A stretch of DNA of 64,000 nucleotides from Defluviitaleaceae bacterium (GCA_009780585.1 WQZS01000018.1:1-64000); one strand, 5' to 3'; numbered from the stretch's first letter, positions 1 through 9,573 are shown. Notes: generated by a model not told the origin, from the letters alone. Program-made: numbers and translations.

Positions 1-75
1 CCCCTTTTGTCTTGTGCCCCCCCCCGCGGGGTGGGAGGAAGGGGGAAACAGGGGGGGGGGGGGGGGGGGGGGAGT
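1..75. other. Low-complexity G/C homopolymer edge, probable artefact
   Basis: The first 75 bases hold a run of nine C (17-25), several G runs and an unbroken run of 22 G (51-72). Directly after it the reading frame becomes normal coding sequence matching an internal repeat of the same protein. The second repeat copy (from about base 631) begins with a Cys-Pro-Val-His linker, and the same Cys-Pro-Val-His appears at about base 79, right after the G run. The homopolymer therefore probably replaces true sequence. Such poly-G is typical of two-colour sequencing dropout at a contig end. A genuine poly-Gly stretch is possible but less likely. Confidence 0.7.
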
Positions 76-3000
76 AGCTGTCCCGTCCATACCCCCGTAT
101 GGGCACCCAATTTGGTTGGAGCGGAAGCCACGCCAAGCGGGCGTAATTACGTAACCAATACAGACGGCGAAACGGTGGGATTGTTCCTTAGCAGTTCAAG
201 GACACCCCCCGCGGGCTTGCAAGTGCTTGACGGCGGCGTGCTTCGGCACGAAACCGGAGGCCTCGGCGAAAGGCTTAATATCGCCATCAAAGGGACAAGT
301 TCCAACGGTTCCGAACAGGCCGGCTTTGCGCCGGTAGACGGCAGGATATACCGTTTAACCTTCAACGCGGAAAACGAAAACAGGACAGGCCCCGCTACGA
401 CGATCGGCTTCCGCCTTAACGGCGAAACGGCTGTAGCCAATGTAAGTCCGGTCATGGGTACATTTTTCAGTTACCAGTTTACACATAACGCCGAACTGGC
501 AACGGAAGGTGATACAGGCCACGGGCTTGTCGCCATCGGCATCATCGTGGACGGCGGTACGGGTACGGTCGTACATTTCAGCAACTTTAATATTATTGAA
601 GTAACGGATGCGGAATGTATTTGCGTCGGCCCCTGCCCCGTGCATGTAGGTACGCGCGTATGGGCCCCTAACCTCGTAGGCGCGGAAGCCGCACCCAGCG
701 GCCGCAACTACGTAACGAGCGCCGCGGGCGAAACCCTCGGTTTTATCCTAAGCAGCTCCCGCACACCCCCCGCGGGCTTGCAAGTGCTTGACGGCGGTGT
801 ACTGCGCCACCAGTCCGGCGGCGGCAGCGAGCGGCTGAGCATCGTCGTAAAGGGTACGAGTGGGAACAACTCCGAACAAGCCGGATTCGATCCGGTGGAC
901 GGACGCTCCTACAGGCTCACCTTCAACGCGGAAAATGCGCACAGGTCGGGCCCCTCGACGACGGTGGGTATCACCCAATACGGCAACACCAACGTTGTAC
1001 CCGCGGGTACGCTCAAACCCGTTGCCGGAACACGCTTCGAGCATGTGTTCATGTATGACGCAGAGGCCGCGGCGGGTTACGGCGACACAGGCCACGGGCG
1101 CGTAGCCATCGCCATTACCGCCGGGCAGGAGTCGGGCTCGGTCGTGCATTATTCGAACATCGCCATCTATGAAGTCAACCCCGGCGGCGTATGCATTTGC
1201 GACTTGACCGTACGGGAATGGTACACGTACCCGCAAAGCGCGAACATCGAGTTTATCGGCACGCCCAACGAAGGCACCGGTGTCGGTAACGTATTAAGGT
1301 TATCCAACCTGGGATTCGACGCGAACGACATCCCCACGCGCGGCGCGGTAATAGAAGTGAATTTACGTGTGCCGCACAACTCCGGCAGGCGTGTCCTCGC
1401 TTGGACGGATTTATCCGGCAGCGCGGCAGCGGTAAGCGATTTTACCATCACCACCACGGATAATATCCTTGCCGAGAAGGTAGTCGTTTCGGATACCTTC
1501 GGAAGCGGTGCTGCGGCGGGGGCGACGAGCGTCAGCCTCACCCTTCCGCAAGGGATTATTTACAATGAAGCCACCGGAGAACTCGCGAGCGAAATCTATA
1601 TCATGTTTGGCCTCGCTAAACCCGCGACGGGCGCGATGGACGACAACGACAATTTCAATATGCTTAACGGCAACCGGGGCGGCACAAGGCGCAACGGCGT
1701 AAACGGCGTTGACCTCGCCTTCGAGTTTGAGATTATCTCCAACATACGCTTAAGCGTTTTGGAAGAAATTTTCTTTAACACAAACATTTCCCTCAACCCC
1801 GGCGCGAATGAAACGGCGATGGGCTTCACATGGTGGACACCCAAGGGCGAAGCGAGCGCATCCGTATTGGAAATCGCGCCCGCAAGCGAAGCGGCGGGCG
1901 GTATGCCCGAAACCGCAAGGCGAATCCCCGGCGGCAGGCCGGTGCCCTTGCACCCGACGTCAGACTTAGCCGGATACCAATACGACGTGAATAAGGTAAT
2001 GGTGACCGGACTTGTACCCGGCACCGAATACGCTTACCGCGTAGGTGACGGCACAGCGGCTAATTGGAGCCCGATTTATACGTTTAAGACGTATGACCCG
2101 TCCGATGCGTTTAGGGTTATTATGGTAGGCGACCCGCAATTAAACCCCACCCCCGACCGTTTATTGGCTAATTGGCGCGATACGGTGCAAAGGGCCGTCG
2201 CCAGGACGAACGCCGCGGGTGGTGCCAGCTTTATGATCAGCGCAGGCGACCAAACGGGCGGCGGGGCCAACGACCCGTACGCGATTATCAATTATTTGGA
2301 TCCCGTACAGCTTAGGAGTTTGCCCGTCATGGCTACCGTCGGCAACCACGACACGCAAAGCCAAAGGACCGGAGCACACCTCGAACCCGGCTTCTCGGTG
2401 TTCTCTACGGTTTACAACTGGCCCAACCATGATTGGCTGGGCGGCAACCCCTCACACACCAACGACTTCCTGCGGGGCGGCGGCAACTGGTATTTCAGCT
2501 ACGGCAACGCGCTGTTTATTTCCTTAAACTCCAATATAAATGATTTGGATGTACACAGGGTAACCATGGACAGGGCGATCGCATCCCATCCCAATGCCGT
2601 ATGGCGTATCGTAACGTTCCACCACGATATTTTCGGCAACGGCACGGGCCACTCCATGGGTATGGCCGCAAGGCGCGCGACATGGAGCCCCTTCCTGGAC
2701 GAATATAACATTGACGTCGTCCTCAACGGGCACGACCACACGCATACGCGTTCACACTTCATGCAAGGGAACGAAATCCAACGCTATCAAATGCCCACCG
2801 TACTTGACGTTAACGAAAGCGATATTTTCAATACCCCCGCGGGCATCTTCGTATCGCCCACGGGTATCGTATACATGACGTTTGGCGCGGCGGCGGACGT
2901 TCCCAAGTACACCTCACACGTACCCTGGCAGCCTTGGGTCGCCTACTCCGACCCCGCGGCGCATGACCCGCTGACACAATATTCCGTCATGACCATCGAC

Positions 3001-4887
3001 GGCGGCACCCTTCGGATCGAATCCTTCGTAATCGACGGTACCACCGAAAGGCTGCACGACGGCATCACCATCCGCAAGCAAGCCACGCAAGCGGATTTGG
3101 AATCTATTATCAAAGATATGGAAGAAGTAGTGAAAAACGGCATTACGGACGCGTCATGGGCGGTGTTCCAAGCGGCGATCGCAAGCGCGAAGACCGCAAC
3201 CAACCCCCATACCGCGTACGTTGCGCTGTACGACGCGTACTACGCGCTTAACCCCGGCACCGACAAAGGCGCGCTGGGCGCATTGGTAAATGAAGTCGCC
3301 AACGTACTCGCGACGGCTTCCGAAGGCCAATGGGAAGGCCAGTACCCCATCGGCTCAATAGCCGTATTGCAAGCCGTTTGGGACGAAGCCTTTATCGTTT
3401 ACGACCTTAGGCTTTCGGTACAAGCGGACATCAACGCCGCGCTGGCCACCCTTAGGGCCGCTTACACCCGCTTCCTTTCCTTGGTGAGCGACGTACCGTG
3501 CCCGTGGGTCTTTGTCCATGACATCCCCGCTTCAGGGCCATATACGATCGGTCTTGTGGATTGGATGCTGGAGGATGAACCGTGGTATGTCGAACCGAAC
3601 CTGGGTGCCGCGTTGGGCGGAAAGCAACATTTCTTCGCCCACTTTACCAAAGGCACCTACTCCCACAATTCACCTTATACCGACGGCGGAACCCTTGCCC
3701 AACGCACCGAGGTCCTGTTCGCTCCGGCTAACCTCCCGGGTGGGCGCGGCGTTAATCCGGTGCATATCACGCAAACCCGCATCGGTGAATGGATACGCTA
3801 CGAGTTGAACGTAGCCCAAGCAGGTGCCTACCGTGCCACGTTGGGCGCGGCCAACCCCACCGCCAATGAGCAAATCGTCGTGATCAGGGACATGCAATTA
3901 AACGTCCTTACGCAATTTATCATTCCAGCAAACAATCCCCTACCCGCCGGAGGATGGGACGATGCGTTGCTTATCCGCGGCACAGAGGAATTCTACCTGC
4001 CCGCCGGTAACGTCATCATTGAATTGTTCTTTATCAATGACGGCATCGGCGCGACAGCGAACGCCGAAACCCCCGGCAACAATTACAACCCCGGCCCGGA
4101 TGTGGATATCCTTATTTTAGAGCGCACCGGAAATATGGCCGCACCTGTAAGGACCATCGCACCCAACACTTGGCCCTTGCCTCCGGCTTTTACCAGGATC
4201 GGCGGGGACGCATCGCACCGTCAGCGTGCTTGGTTGACCGACGGTAACGAATGTCCGGTCAGCGGCCTGGTCGGTCACAGCTTCCCTGTTCATATTTACA
4301 ACAGGATTGTCGGGTTAGTAATGGAAGTCGCGGGACGCCCCGGCGGTCCGAGCGGCAACCATACCACACAGGTTCACATTATGAATGACGGCGGCGGTGC
4401 ATGGCTGCCGGAATACAATCCCCCCGTAGGCGTGCTTTGGGATCCCGACATCGGCCCCTTCGGTGCCCTCGTGTGGGATCTTGTGACCATGCCCATGACG
4501 GACGGCACTTCTCATGCGGCTACCGTCCATTTCCCCACTTTTGCCCAAACAACGGAAATGGGATGGATCAACACCGCTTATTACAACAACGGCTGGGAAG
4601 AATTTAACTACATGCGCGCTTACCTCCTCCTTGCCGAATGTACCGTATGCGGCCCCAATTGCGTATACGATGCCCCCGAGTGGTGGGTACAGGCGGGCCA
4701 ACCCGGCGGAGGCAGACCCACAACAGCCGGCAGGGTATACGTAGTACAAGACGGTGACACCCTTTCGAGAATCGCGCAACGCATCTACGGCGACGCGCAA
4801 TTGTGGACCCGCATCTACGACGCCAACCGTAGCATCCTAACCAGCCCGCACAGGATTTACGTAGGGCAAACACTTAGGATTCCGTAA
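7..4887 (+). CDS. Large secreted multi-domain calcineurin-like phosphoesterase with C-terminal LysM (5' end missing or corrupted)
   Basis: The frame is open to the window edge, so the true N-terminus and any signal peptide are not visible. Two tandem ~200-residue beta-rich modules (about 25-205 and 212-400) share the start VWAPNLVGAEA.PSGRNYVT and are joined by Cys-rich linkers. A third beta module (400-580) is followed by a purple-acid-phosphatase-like N-terminal Fn3 domain (585-697). The metallophosphoesterase domain (700-1010) has GDPQ (D709), AGDQ (D748), GNHD (N780-D782), FHH (H872-H873) and GHDH (H909, H911). Motif I has Gln where many family members have His. A helical FIVAR-like region (1025-1165), a CBM6/35-like module (1205-1375, motif GEWIRYELNV) and a LysM (about 1577-1626) follow. 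LysM implies peptidoglycan attachment. The likely role is extracellular phosphate release from a polymer- or glycan-linked substrate; the substrate is unknown. Confidence 0.75.
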   Translation: MSCAPPRGVGGRGKQGGGGGGGSSCPVHTPVWAPNLVGAEATPSGRNYVTNTDGETVGLFLSSSRTPPAGLQVLDGGVLRHETGGLGERLNIAIKGTSSNGSEQAGFAPVDGRIYRLTFNAENENRTGPATTIGFRLNGETAVANVSPVMGTFFSYQFTHNAELATEGDTGHGLVAIGIIVDGGTGTVVHFSNFNIIEVTDAECICVGPCPVHVGTRVWAPNLVGAEAAPSGRNYVTSAAGETLGFILSSSRTPPAGLQVLDGGVLRHQSGGGSERLSIVVKGTSGNNSEQAGFDPVDGRSYRLTFNAENAHRSGPSTTVGITQYGNTNVVPAGTLKPVAGTRFEHVFMYDAEAAAGYGDTGHGRVAIAITAGQESGSVVHYSNIAIYEVNPGGVCICDLTVREWYTYPQSANIEFIGTPNEGTGVGNVLRLSNLGFDANDIPTRGAVIEVNLRVPHNSGRRVLAWTDLSGSAAAVSDFTITTTDNILAEKVVVSDTFGSGAAAGATSVSLTLPQGIIYNEATGELASEIYIMFGLAKPATGAMDDNDNFNMLNGNRGGTRRNGVNGVDLAFEFEIISNIRLSVLEEIFFNTNISLNPGANETAMGFTWWTPKGEASASVLEIAPASEAAGGMPETARRIPGGRPVPLHPTSDLAGYQYDVNKVMVTGLVPGTEYAYRVGDGTAANWSPIYTFKTYDPSDAFRVIMVGDPQLNPTPDRLLANWRDTVQRAVARTNAAGGASFMISAGDQTGGGANDPYAIINYLDPVQLRSLPVMATVGNHDTQSQRTGAHLEPGFSVFSTVYNWPNHDWLGGNPSHTNDFLRGGGNWYFSYGNALFISLNSNINDLDVHRVTMDRAIASHPNAVWRIVTFHHDIFGNGTGHSMGMAARRATWSPFLDEYNIDVVLNGHDHTHTRSHFMQGNEIQRYQMPTVLDVNESDIFNTPAGIFVSPTGIVYMTFGAAADVPKYTSHVPWQPWVAYSDPAAHDPLTQYSVMTIDGGTLRIESFVIDGTTERLHDGITIRKQATQADLESIIKDMEEVVKNGITDASWAVFQAAIASAKTATNPHTAYVALYDAYYALNPGTDKGALGALVNEVANVLATASEGQWEGQYPIGSIAVLQAVWDEAFIVYDLRLSVQADINAALATLRAAYTRFLSLVSDVPCPWVFVHDIPASGPYTIGLVDWMLEDEPWYVEPNLGAALGGKQHFFAHFTKGTYSHNSPYTDGGTLAQRTEVLFAPANLPGGRGVNPVHITQTRIGEWIRYELNVAQAGAYRATLGAANPTANEQIVVIRDMQLNVLTQFIIPANNPLPAGGWDDALLIRGTEEFYLPAGNVIIELFFINDGIGATANAETPGNNYNPGPDVDILILERTGNMAAPVRTIAPNTWPLPPAFTRIGGDASHRQRAWLTDGNECPVSGLVGHSFPVHIYNRIVGLVMEVAGRPGGPSGNHTTQVHIMNDGGGAWLPEYNPPVGVLWDPDIGPFGALVWDLVTMPMTDGTSHAATVHFPTFAQTTEMGWINTAYYNNGWEEFNYMRAYLLLAECTVCGPNCVYDAPEWWVQAGQPGGGRPTTAGRVYVVQDGDTLSRIAQRIYGDAQLWTRIYDANRSILTSPHRIYVGQTLRIP

Positions 4888-4933
4888 CAAACTATGTAAT
4901 GTAGCCACGTAACAAAACCACGTAACGGCAAAC

Positions 4934-4971
4934 GCACCCCTTGCCATCCATCAGCGAGGGGTGCATTTTTT
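4934..4971 (+). terminator. Rho-independent terminator of the phosphoesterase gene
   Basis: The stem GCACCCCT/AGGGGTGC is followed by ATTTTTTA, 47 bases after the stop codon of the phosphoesterase gene. Stem plus T-tract in plus orientation fits an intrinsic terminator. Confidence 0.85.
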
Positions 4972-4983
4972 ATCCCGTATGGT

Positions 4984-5024
4984 AAAAGCCGCGGCCCCAA
5001 AACGGGTACCGCGGCTTTTTATTT
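4984..5024. terminator. Bidirectional terminator between the phosphoesterase gene and the hnd operon
   Basis: The perfect 11-bp stem AAAAGCCGCGG/CCGCGGCTTTT has an A-run on one side and a T-run on the other, so it can work in both directions. It lies 22 bases beyond the stop of hndD and backs up the preceding plus-strand terminator. It probably ends the minus-strand hydrogenase transcript. Confidence 0.85.
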
Positions 5025-5045
5025 GTATCGAATTTTATTACCGGG

Positions 5046-6770
5046 TTATACTTTCTCCCGCTTTACATACGCCGTATGCAACAGGTCATGCGCCTTATGG
5101 CTGCCGGGTTTCTCTAGGAACTCGGCGTAGAGGGCTTTTATCTCCGCGTTGTCGTGGGCGCAGCGCAGGGGCTTTTCCCCGTCAATGACGTACAGCGACG
5201 CGGCGCGTTCTTTAATGATCGACTGGTTGTTGCCGTGGTACGGCTGTCCGCCGCCCGCTACACAACCACCGGGGCAGGCCATGATTTCGATGGCGTGGTA
5301 TTGGGATTTGCCGTCTCGCACGGCTTCCAGCAGCTTACGCGCGTTGCCCAGCCCGTTTGCGATGCCGATTTTGAGTTCGGTGTCGCCGGCTTTAACGGTC
5401 GCTTCGCGGATGCCGTCCGTGCCGCGCAATTGGGTAAATGCCGCGTCAGCGGGGTTTTGGCCCGTCAGCGCGTGTACCGCCGTACGTACGGTGGCTTCAA
5501 TGACGCCGCCCGTCGTGCCGAAGATCGTACCCGCGCCCGTGGATTCGCCCATAATGTTATCAAAGTCCTCGTCGGGTAAGGCGTGGAAGTTGATGCCCGC
5601 TTCGCGGAGCATGGCGGCCAGCTCGCGCGTGGTGAGTACGAAGTCCACATTCCTTCCCATTTCCTCGCGGGCGGATTCGTATTTCTTGGCTAAGCAAGGC
5701 ATGATGGAAACGACGACCATCTTCGCGGGGTCAACGCCGAGTTTTTCGGCGAGGTAGGTCTTGGCGATCGCGCCGAACATTTCGTGCGGGGATTTGCATG
5801 TGGAGGGCACGTCCAACAGTTCGGGGAACTGGTGCTCGATAAACTTCACCCATGCCGGACAGCAACTGGTAAGTATCGGGAGCCTCCCGCCGTTTTTGAT
5901 ACGGTCGAGGAGCTCGTTCGCTTCCTCCATTACGGTAAGGTCGGCGGCGAAGTTGGTGTCGTATACCTTATCGAAGCCCAGGCGGCGCAATCCGGAGACC
6001 ATCTTTCCGGTCACGCGCGCACCTACGGCCATACCGAACATTTCACCCAGCGCTACGCGGATGGCGGGCGCGGCTTGCACGACTACGAACTTCTCCGGAT
6101 CGGCGATGGCCGTCCATACCTCGCTTGTATGGTTGGTTTGCGTCAGCGCACCTGTGGGGCATACGGAAACGCATTGCCCGCAGAAGGTGCAGGTCGTTTC
6201 GGTCACGGGGGCGTTGAAAGCCGTGGAAACGGTCGTCTCCAGCGAACGGTTGACGGCGGAGTACACGCCTACGGTTTGTACCTCGTTGCACATGGTTTCA
6301 CAACGGCGGCAAAGGATGCATTTTTCCGGATCGCGGATCAACGACATGCTTGATGTGTCCTTTTCGTGCCTGGCCATTTTGCCGTCGTATTTGTTTTCGC
6401 GGATATTCAATTCGGCGGCGAGGGTTTGCAATTCGCAATGACGGTTGCGCTCGCACACCAAGCAATCCTTGGGGTGGTTGGACAGGAACAGCTCCACTAC
6501 GGTGCGGCGGGTTTTGATGGCGCGGGGGGTGTTGGTACGGACTGCCATACCTTCCCATACCTCGGTGACGCACGCGGGTACCAAATTGGCGCGGCCTTCG
6601 AGTTCGACCATACATACGCGGCAGGAACCGGGGGCGTTCTTGCAACCCGCGCCTTCCATGTTCATGTAGCAAAGCGTGGGGATATTGATGCCTAATGTGC
6701 GGGCTGCTTCGAGTATCGTTGTGCCGGGCTCAACCTGCACGGCTAAGTTATTGATTTTAATATTAACCAT
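5046..6770 (-). CDS. hndD: [FeFe] hydrogenase catalytic subunit (HndD/HydA type)
   Basis: This subunit reduces protons or oxidises H2 at the H-cluster. From the N-terminus it has a [2Fe-2S] domain (C34, C43, C50, C53, C67), a His/Cys [4Fe-4S] site (H99, C103, C106, C112) and two [4Fe-4S] motifs (C151-C161, C194-C204). The H-cluster signatures follow: TSCCPAW (301-307), MPCLAKKYE (357-365) and EIMACPGGC..GGGQP (C499, C503). A small-subunit-type tail closes the protein. At 574 aa it has the usual length of the M3-type enzyme in multimeric NAD(P)-linked hydrogenases. It is the last gene of the four-gene operon, 13 bases after hndC. In a fermenter this complex either disposes of reductant as H2 with NADH plus ferredoxin (bifurcation) or reduces NAD(P). 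Which nucleotide is used cannot be read from this subunit. Confidence 0.97.
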   Translation of the reverse strand: MVNIKINNLAVQVEPGTTILEAARTLGINIPTLCYMNMEGAGCKNAPGSCRVCMVELEGRANLVPACVTEVWEGMAVRTNTPRAIKTRRTVVELFLSNHPKDCLVCERNRHCELQTLAAELNIRENKYDGKMARHEKDTSSMSLIRDPEKCILCRRCETMCNEVQTVGVYSAVNRSLETTVSTAFNAPVTETTCTFCGQCVSVCPTGALTQTNHTSEVWTAIADPEKFVVVQAAPAIRVALGEMFGMAVGARVTGKMVSGLRRLGFDKVYDTNFAADLTVMEEANELLDRIKNGGRLPILTSCCPAWVKFIEHQFPELLDVPSTCKSPHEMFGAIAKTYLAEKLGVDPAKMVVVSIMPCLAKKYESAREEMGRNVDFVLTTRELAAMLREAGINFHALPDEDFDNIMGESTGAGTIFGTTGGVIEATVRTAVHALTGQNPADAAFTQLRGTDGIREATVKAGDTELKIGIANGLGNARKLLEAVRDGKSQYHAIEIMACPGGCVAGGGQPYHGNNQSIIKERAASLYVIDGEKPLRCAHDNAEIKALYAEFLEKPGSHKAHDLLHTAYVKREKV

Positions 6771-6783
6771 AAGTTAAGCCTCC

Positions 6784-8598
6784 TTATTCCTTGATTATCG
6801 CGCCGATTTTCGGCGGGCATTTGGGCAGGCACGCACCGCACTTGATGCACGCTTCATGGTCGATGACGAACCGCTTCTTACCGTTGGGCGTTTCCGAACC
6901 CGTTGGGTGGATGCAATTGACGGGGCATACCTTGGCGCAAAGGCTGCAAGCGATGCACTTGTCCGTAATCACGAAATTGACCAAATCCTTACACGCGCCC
7001 GCGGGGCATTTACCGTGCAGTACGTGCGCTTCGTATTCGTCCATGAAGTAATTTAACGTGGAGAGTACGGGGTTGGGCGCGGTGTTGCCGAGGCCGCAAA
7101 GGGACGCGTCCTTGATCGTTTGCCCCAGTTCACGCAGCTCCACAAGGTCTTCGGGTTTGCCCTTCCCCTTGGTGATGCGGTCGAGGATTTCGTACATACG
7201 GGTATTGCCGATACGGCACGGCGTACACTTGCCGCAGGATTCCTCCACGGTAAATTCGAGGTAGAATTTGGCGATGTTGACCATGCAGTCGTCTTCGTCC
7301 ATGACGATCATCCCGCCCGAGCCCATCATCGAGCCGATGGAAGTCAGCGTATCGAAGTCAACGCCTACGTCGAGGTGTTTTTCGCAGATACATCCGCCCG
7401 AGGGGCCGCCCGTTTGGATAGCCTTAAACTTCTTACCCTTGGGGATGCCGCCGCCGATTTCGAAGATGACTTCGCGCAGGGTCGTACCCATCGGCACTTC
7501 GATCAAGCCGACGTTATTAATCTTACCCGCCAGCGCGAACACCTTCGTGCCGGGGCTCTTTTCCGTACCGTATTGCTTAAACCATTCGGGCCCGCGGTTG
7601 ATGATCAGGGGTATGCAGGCGTAGGTTTCCACGTTGCAATTGACGGTCGGTTGGTTCCAAAGGCCCTTTTGCGCGGGGAACGGCGGACGCAAACGGGGTT
7701 CGCCGCGTTTCCCCTCCAGGGAGTTGATCAACGCCGTTTCCTCGCCGCATACGAACGCGCCCGCGCCGAGGTTGACGCGCACGCGGAAATTGAAGCCGCT
7801 GTTCATGATATTGTCGCCCAACATGCCGTACTTTTCGGCCTGGGCGATGGCGATGCGCAAGCGGTTGACCGCCAGCGGATATTCCGCGCGGATGTACACA
7901 ACGCCTTCGTCCGCGCCGATGGCACGGCCCGCGATGGCCATCGCTTCAATTACCGCGTGGGGATCACCTTCCATGATACTGCGGTCCATAAACGCGCCGG
8001 GGTCGCCCTCGTCGGCGTTGCAAATGATATATTTCTTATCGTTTTGGTTGTTGAGGCCGAACTGCCATTTGTTACCCGTGGGGAAGCCCGCGCCGCCGCG
8101 CCCGCGCAAACCGGAGGCTTTGACGACGTCGATAATTTCCTGTTGCGTATATTCGGTTAGGCACTTGGCCAATGCTTCGTAACCGCCTACGCCGATGTAG
8201 TCCTCGATATTTTCGGGGTCCACCATGCCGCAATGCATGAGCGCGATGCGTAATTGCGTCTTATAGAACGCCATGTCCATATGGTGGTGGCAGGATTCCC
8301 CCGTGATGGGGCTCTTGAAAAGGAGTCTGTCCACATGCTTGCCCTTAAGGAGATGCTCGGACACAAGCTCATCGCAGTCATCGCCGTGTACCTTTACGTA
8401 GAAGGTGTTGTCGGGGTAGACCTTTACGATCGGGCCTTGCTCGCAGAAGCCGAAGCAACCCGCTTTGATGATCGTTACCTCGTCGCGGATGCCGTGTTTT
8501 TCAAGGCTTGCGATGAGTTGTTCTTCCACGTCCAAACAACCGGACGATATACAGCCCGTACCGCCGCAGATCAATATTTGCAATCTCGTTTTATGCAT
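6784..8598 (-). CDS. hndC: NADH-binding flavoprotein subunit of the [FeFe] hydrogenase (NuoF/HndC/HydB type)
   Basis: This is the diaphorase subunit, which exchanges electrons between NAD(P)H, FMN and the iron-sulfur chain of the hydrogenase. It has an N-terminal thioredoxin-like [2Fe-2S] domain (Cys in GGTGCISSGC and GCFGFCEQGP), a Rossmann-type NADH/FMN core with GRGGAGFPTG and NADEGDPGAFMD, an SLBB segment, and the [4Fe-4S] site ESCGKCTPCRIG. A C-terminal bacterial ferredoxin with two [4Fe-4S] motifs (CIACSLCAKVCP, CIKCGACLPKCP) follows. The 604-aa length and fused ferredoxin match the HndC/HydB family rather than respiratory NuoF. It overlaps hndB by 8 bases, indicating coupled translation. 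Confidence 0.96.
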   Translation of the reverse strand: MHKTRLQILICGGTGCISSGCLDVEEQLIASLEKHGIRDEVTIIKAGCFGFCEQGPIVKVYPDNTFYVKVHGDDCDELVSEHLLKGKHVDRLLFKSPITGESCHHHMDMAFYKTQLRIALMHCGMVDPENIEDYIGVGGYEALAKCLTEYTQQEIIDVVKASGLRGRGGAGFPTGNKWQFGLNNQNDKKYIICNADEGDPGAFMDRSIMEGDPHAVIEAMAIAGRAIGADEGVVYIRAEYPLAVNRLRIAIAQAEKYGMLGDNIMNSGFNFRVRVNLGAGAFVCGEETALINSLEGKRGEPRLRPPFPAQKGLWNQPTVNCNVETYACIPLIINRGPEWFKQYGTEKSPGTKVFALAGKINNVGLIEVPMGTTLREVIFEIGGGIPKGKKFKAIQTGGPSGGCICEKHLDVGVDFDTLTSIGSMMGSGGMIVMDEDDCMVNIAKFYLEFTVEESCGKCTPCRIGNTRMYEILDRITKGKGKPEDLVELRELGQTIKDASLCGLGNTAPNPVLSTLNYFMDEYEAHVLHGKCPAGACKDLVNFVITDKCIACSLCAKVCPVNCIHPTGSETPNGKKRFVIDHEACIKCGACLPKCPPKIGAIIKE

Positions 8599-9001
8599 GA
8601 GCGGCCTCCAATCTAACGGCGATGCCGCTTACGATTTCCTTCGCCTTTGCGGCGTCCACGTCCTTGTAACGCAGGGGTTGTTCCTCCCCGGGGAAATACA
8701 CGTCCACCATGCGGTCGTGGCCGCACAGGAATAAGCCGTCGACCTTCGGCGCGTCGGCATCGTCGCAGCCCTTTGAGCAATCCGACACGATGACGGATAC
8801 CTTTTCCAGCCGCGCGGCGTTGACTTCATCGAAAATCGCTTTCAACGTATCCCTGGCACCCGATTCCATCCCGCAGTTGCCGATGGCTACGTAGATTTCC
8901 GTACGGGTCTTTTGGTCGTCGGAAACCAAACGCATGACCACGTTGTCCCTATATTTTTCACGCAGGGCCTTTAATTCTTCCCGCGAATTTACCTTGGCCA
9001 T
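8591..9001 (-). CDS. hndB: Thioredoxin-like [2Fe-2S] accessory subunit (HndB type)
   Basis: This 136-aa protein has a thioredoxin-like ferredoxin fold and three cysteines in conserved contexts: GNCGMESGA near residue 44, and DCSKGC near residues 87-91. The second motif differs from the common GCxGxCxxEP form (CSKGCDDADAP here). It lies between the NuoE-like and NuoF-like subunits, as in the four-gene HndABCD arrangement. Its start codon shares one base with the hndA stop (TAATG). It probably carries one [2Fe-2S] cluster and relays electrons within the complex. Assignment rests on length, position and cysteine pattern. Confidence 0.85.
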   Translation of the reverse strand: MAKVNSREELKALREKYRDNVVMRLVSDDQKTRTEIYVAIGNCGMESGARDTLKAIFDEVNAARLEKVSVIVSDCSKGCDDADAPKVDGLFLCGHDRMVDVYFPGEEQPLRYKDVDAAKAKEIVSGIAVRLEAAHA

Positions 9002-9489
9002 TATTTACCCCCCTCTTCCGCGAGACATGCCTCGATGATGCCGGTTACGTCGTCCTCCACCAGCCGCCCGTGGGACTTGCCGTTGACGGTGATGATCGGG
9101 GCCAGCCCGCACGCGCCGATGCAGCGTAAAGCGTCCAGCGACCACAGGCCGTCCTCCGACGTGGTATTGGCCTTCATGTTAAGGTCGCGTTCGAACTTAT
9201 GCAGGATTTTGTCCGCGCCGCGCACGAAACACGCCGTGCCCATGCACACGTTGACGCGGTTCTTGCCTTTTTGCGTCATGGTGAAGAAAGAATAGAACGT
9301 AAGTACCCCATACACCTTGCTTGCCGGGATGTCCAGCTTTTGCGCCACATGGGTTTGTACCTCACGGGGCAGATAGCCGAAGATGTCCTGCGCCTTGTGC
9401 AGCACCGAAATCAACGCGCCCTGCTTCGACGGTAATGCGTCGATGTGCGCGTCCAATTCGGCAAACAAGGCCTTTTCATTTTTTTCCAT
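9001..9489 (-). CDS. hndA: NuoE-like [2Fe-2S] subunit of the [FeFe] hydrogenase (HndA/HydC type)
   Basis: This 162-aa protein carries the NuoE/24-kDa thioredoxin-like fold. Its four cluster cysteines lie in CMGTAC (C-x4-C) and RCIGACGLAP (C-x3-C). The N-terminal helical segment contains the typical LISVLHKAQDIFGYLP signature. It is the first gene of the hnd operon. The ribosome-binding site AAGGAAGGG lies about 10 bases before the ATG. It passes electrons between the FMN subunit (hndC) and the hydrogenase subunit. Confidence 0.95.
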   Translation of the reverse strand: MEKNEKALFAELDAHIDALPSKQGALISVLHKAQDIFGYLPREVQTHVAQKLDIPASKVYGVLTFYSFFTMTQKGKNRVNVCMGTACFVRGADKILHKFERDLNMKANTTSEDGLWSLDALRCIGACGLAPIITVNGKSHGRLVEDDVTGIIEACLAEEGGK

Positions 9490-9531
9490 GAACAGGATCC
9501 CTTCCTTTCTTGGGAGAATTTATGATTTGAT

Positions 9532-9572
9532 AAAAAAAGACCCGTGCATGAAAGTTAAAATTGCACGGGTCT
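9532..9572 (-). terminator. Terminator of the starch-utilisation operon
   Basis: On the minus strand the 11-bp stem AGACCCGTGCA/TGCACGGGTCT is followed by seven T (A-run 9532-9538 on the plus strand). It lies 40 bases past the stop of the Gfo/Idh/MocA gene and just before hndA. It should stop the long upstream transcript from running into the hydrogenase operon. See the nested promoter at 9574-9602. Confidence 0.85.
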
Positions 9573-9573
9573 T

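Noticed and set aside
7120..8160. 346-codon plus-strand frame opposite hndC
   Set aside because: Antisense frame in GC-rich DNA. The opposite strand encodes a well-conserved flavoprotein with all its motifs.
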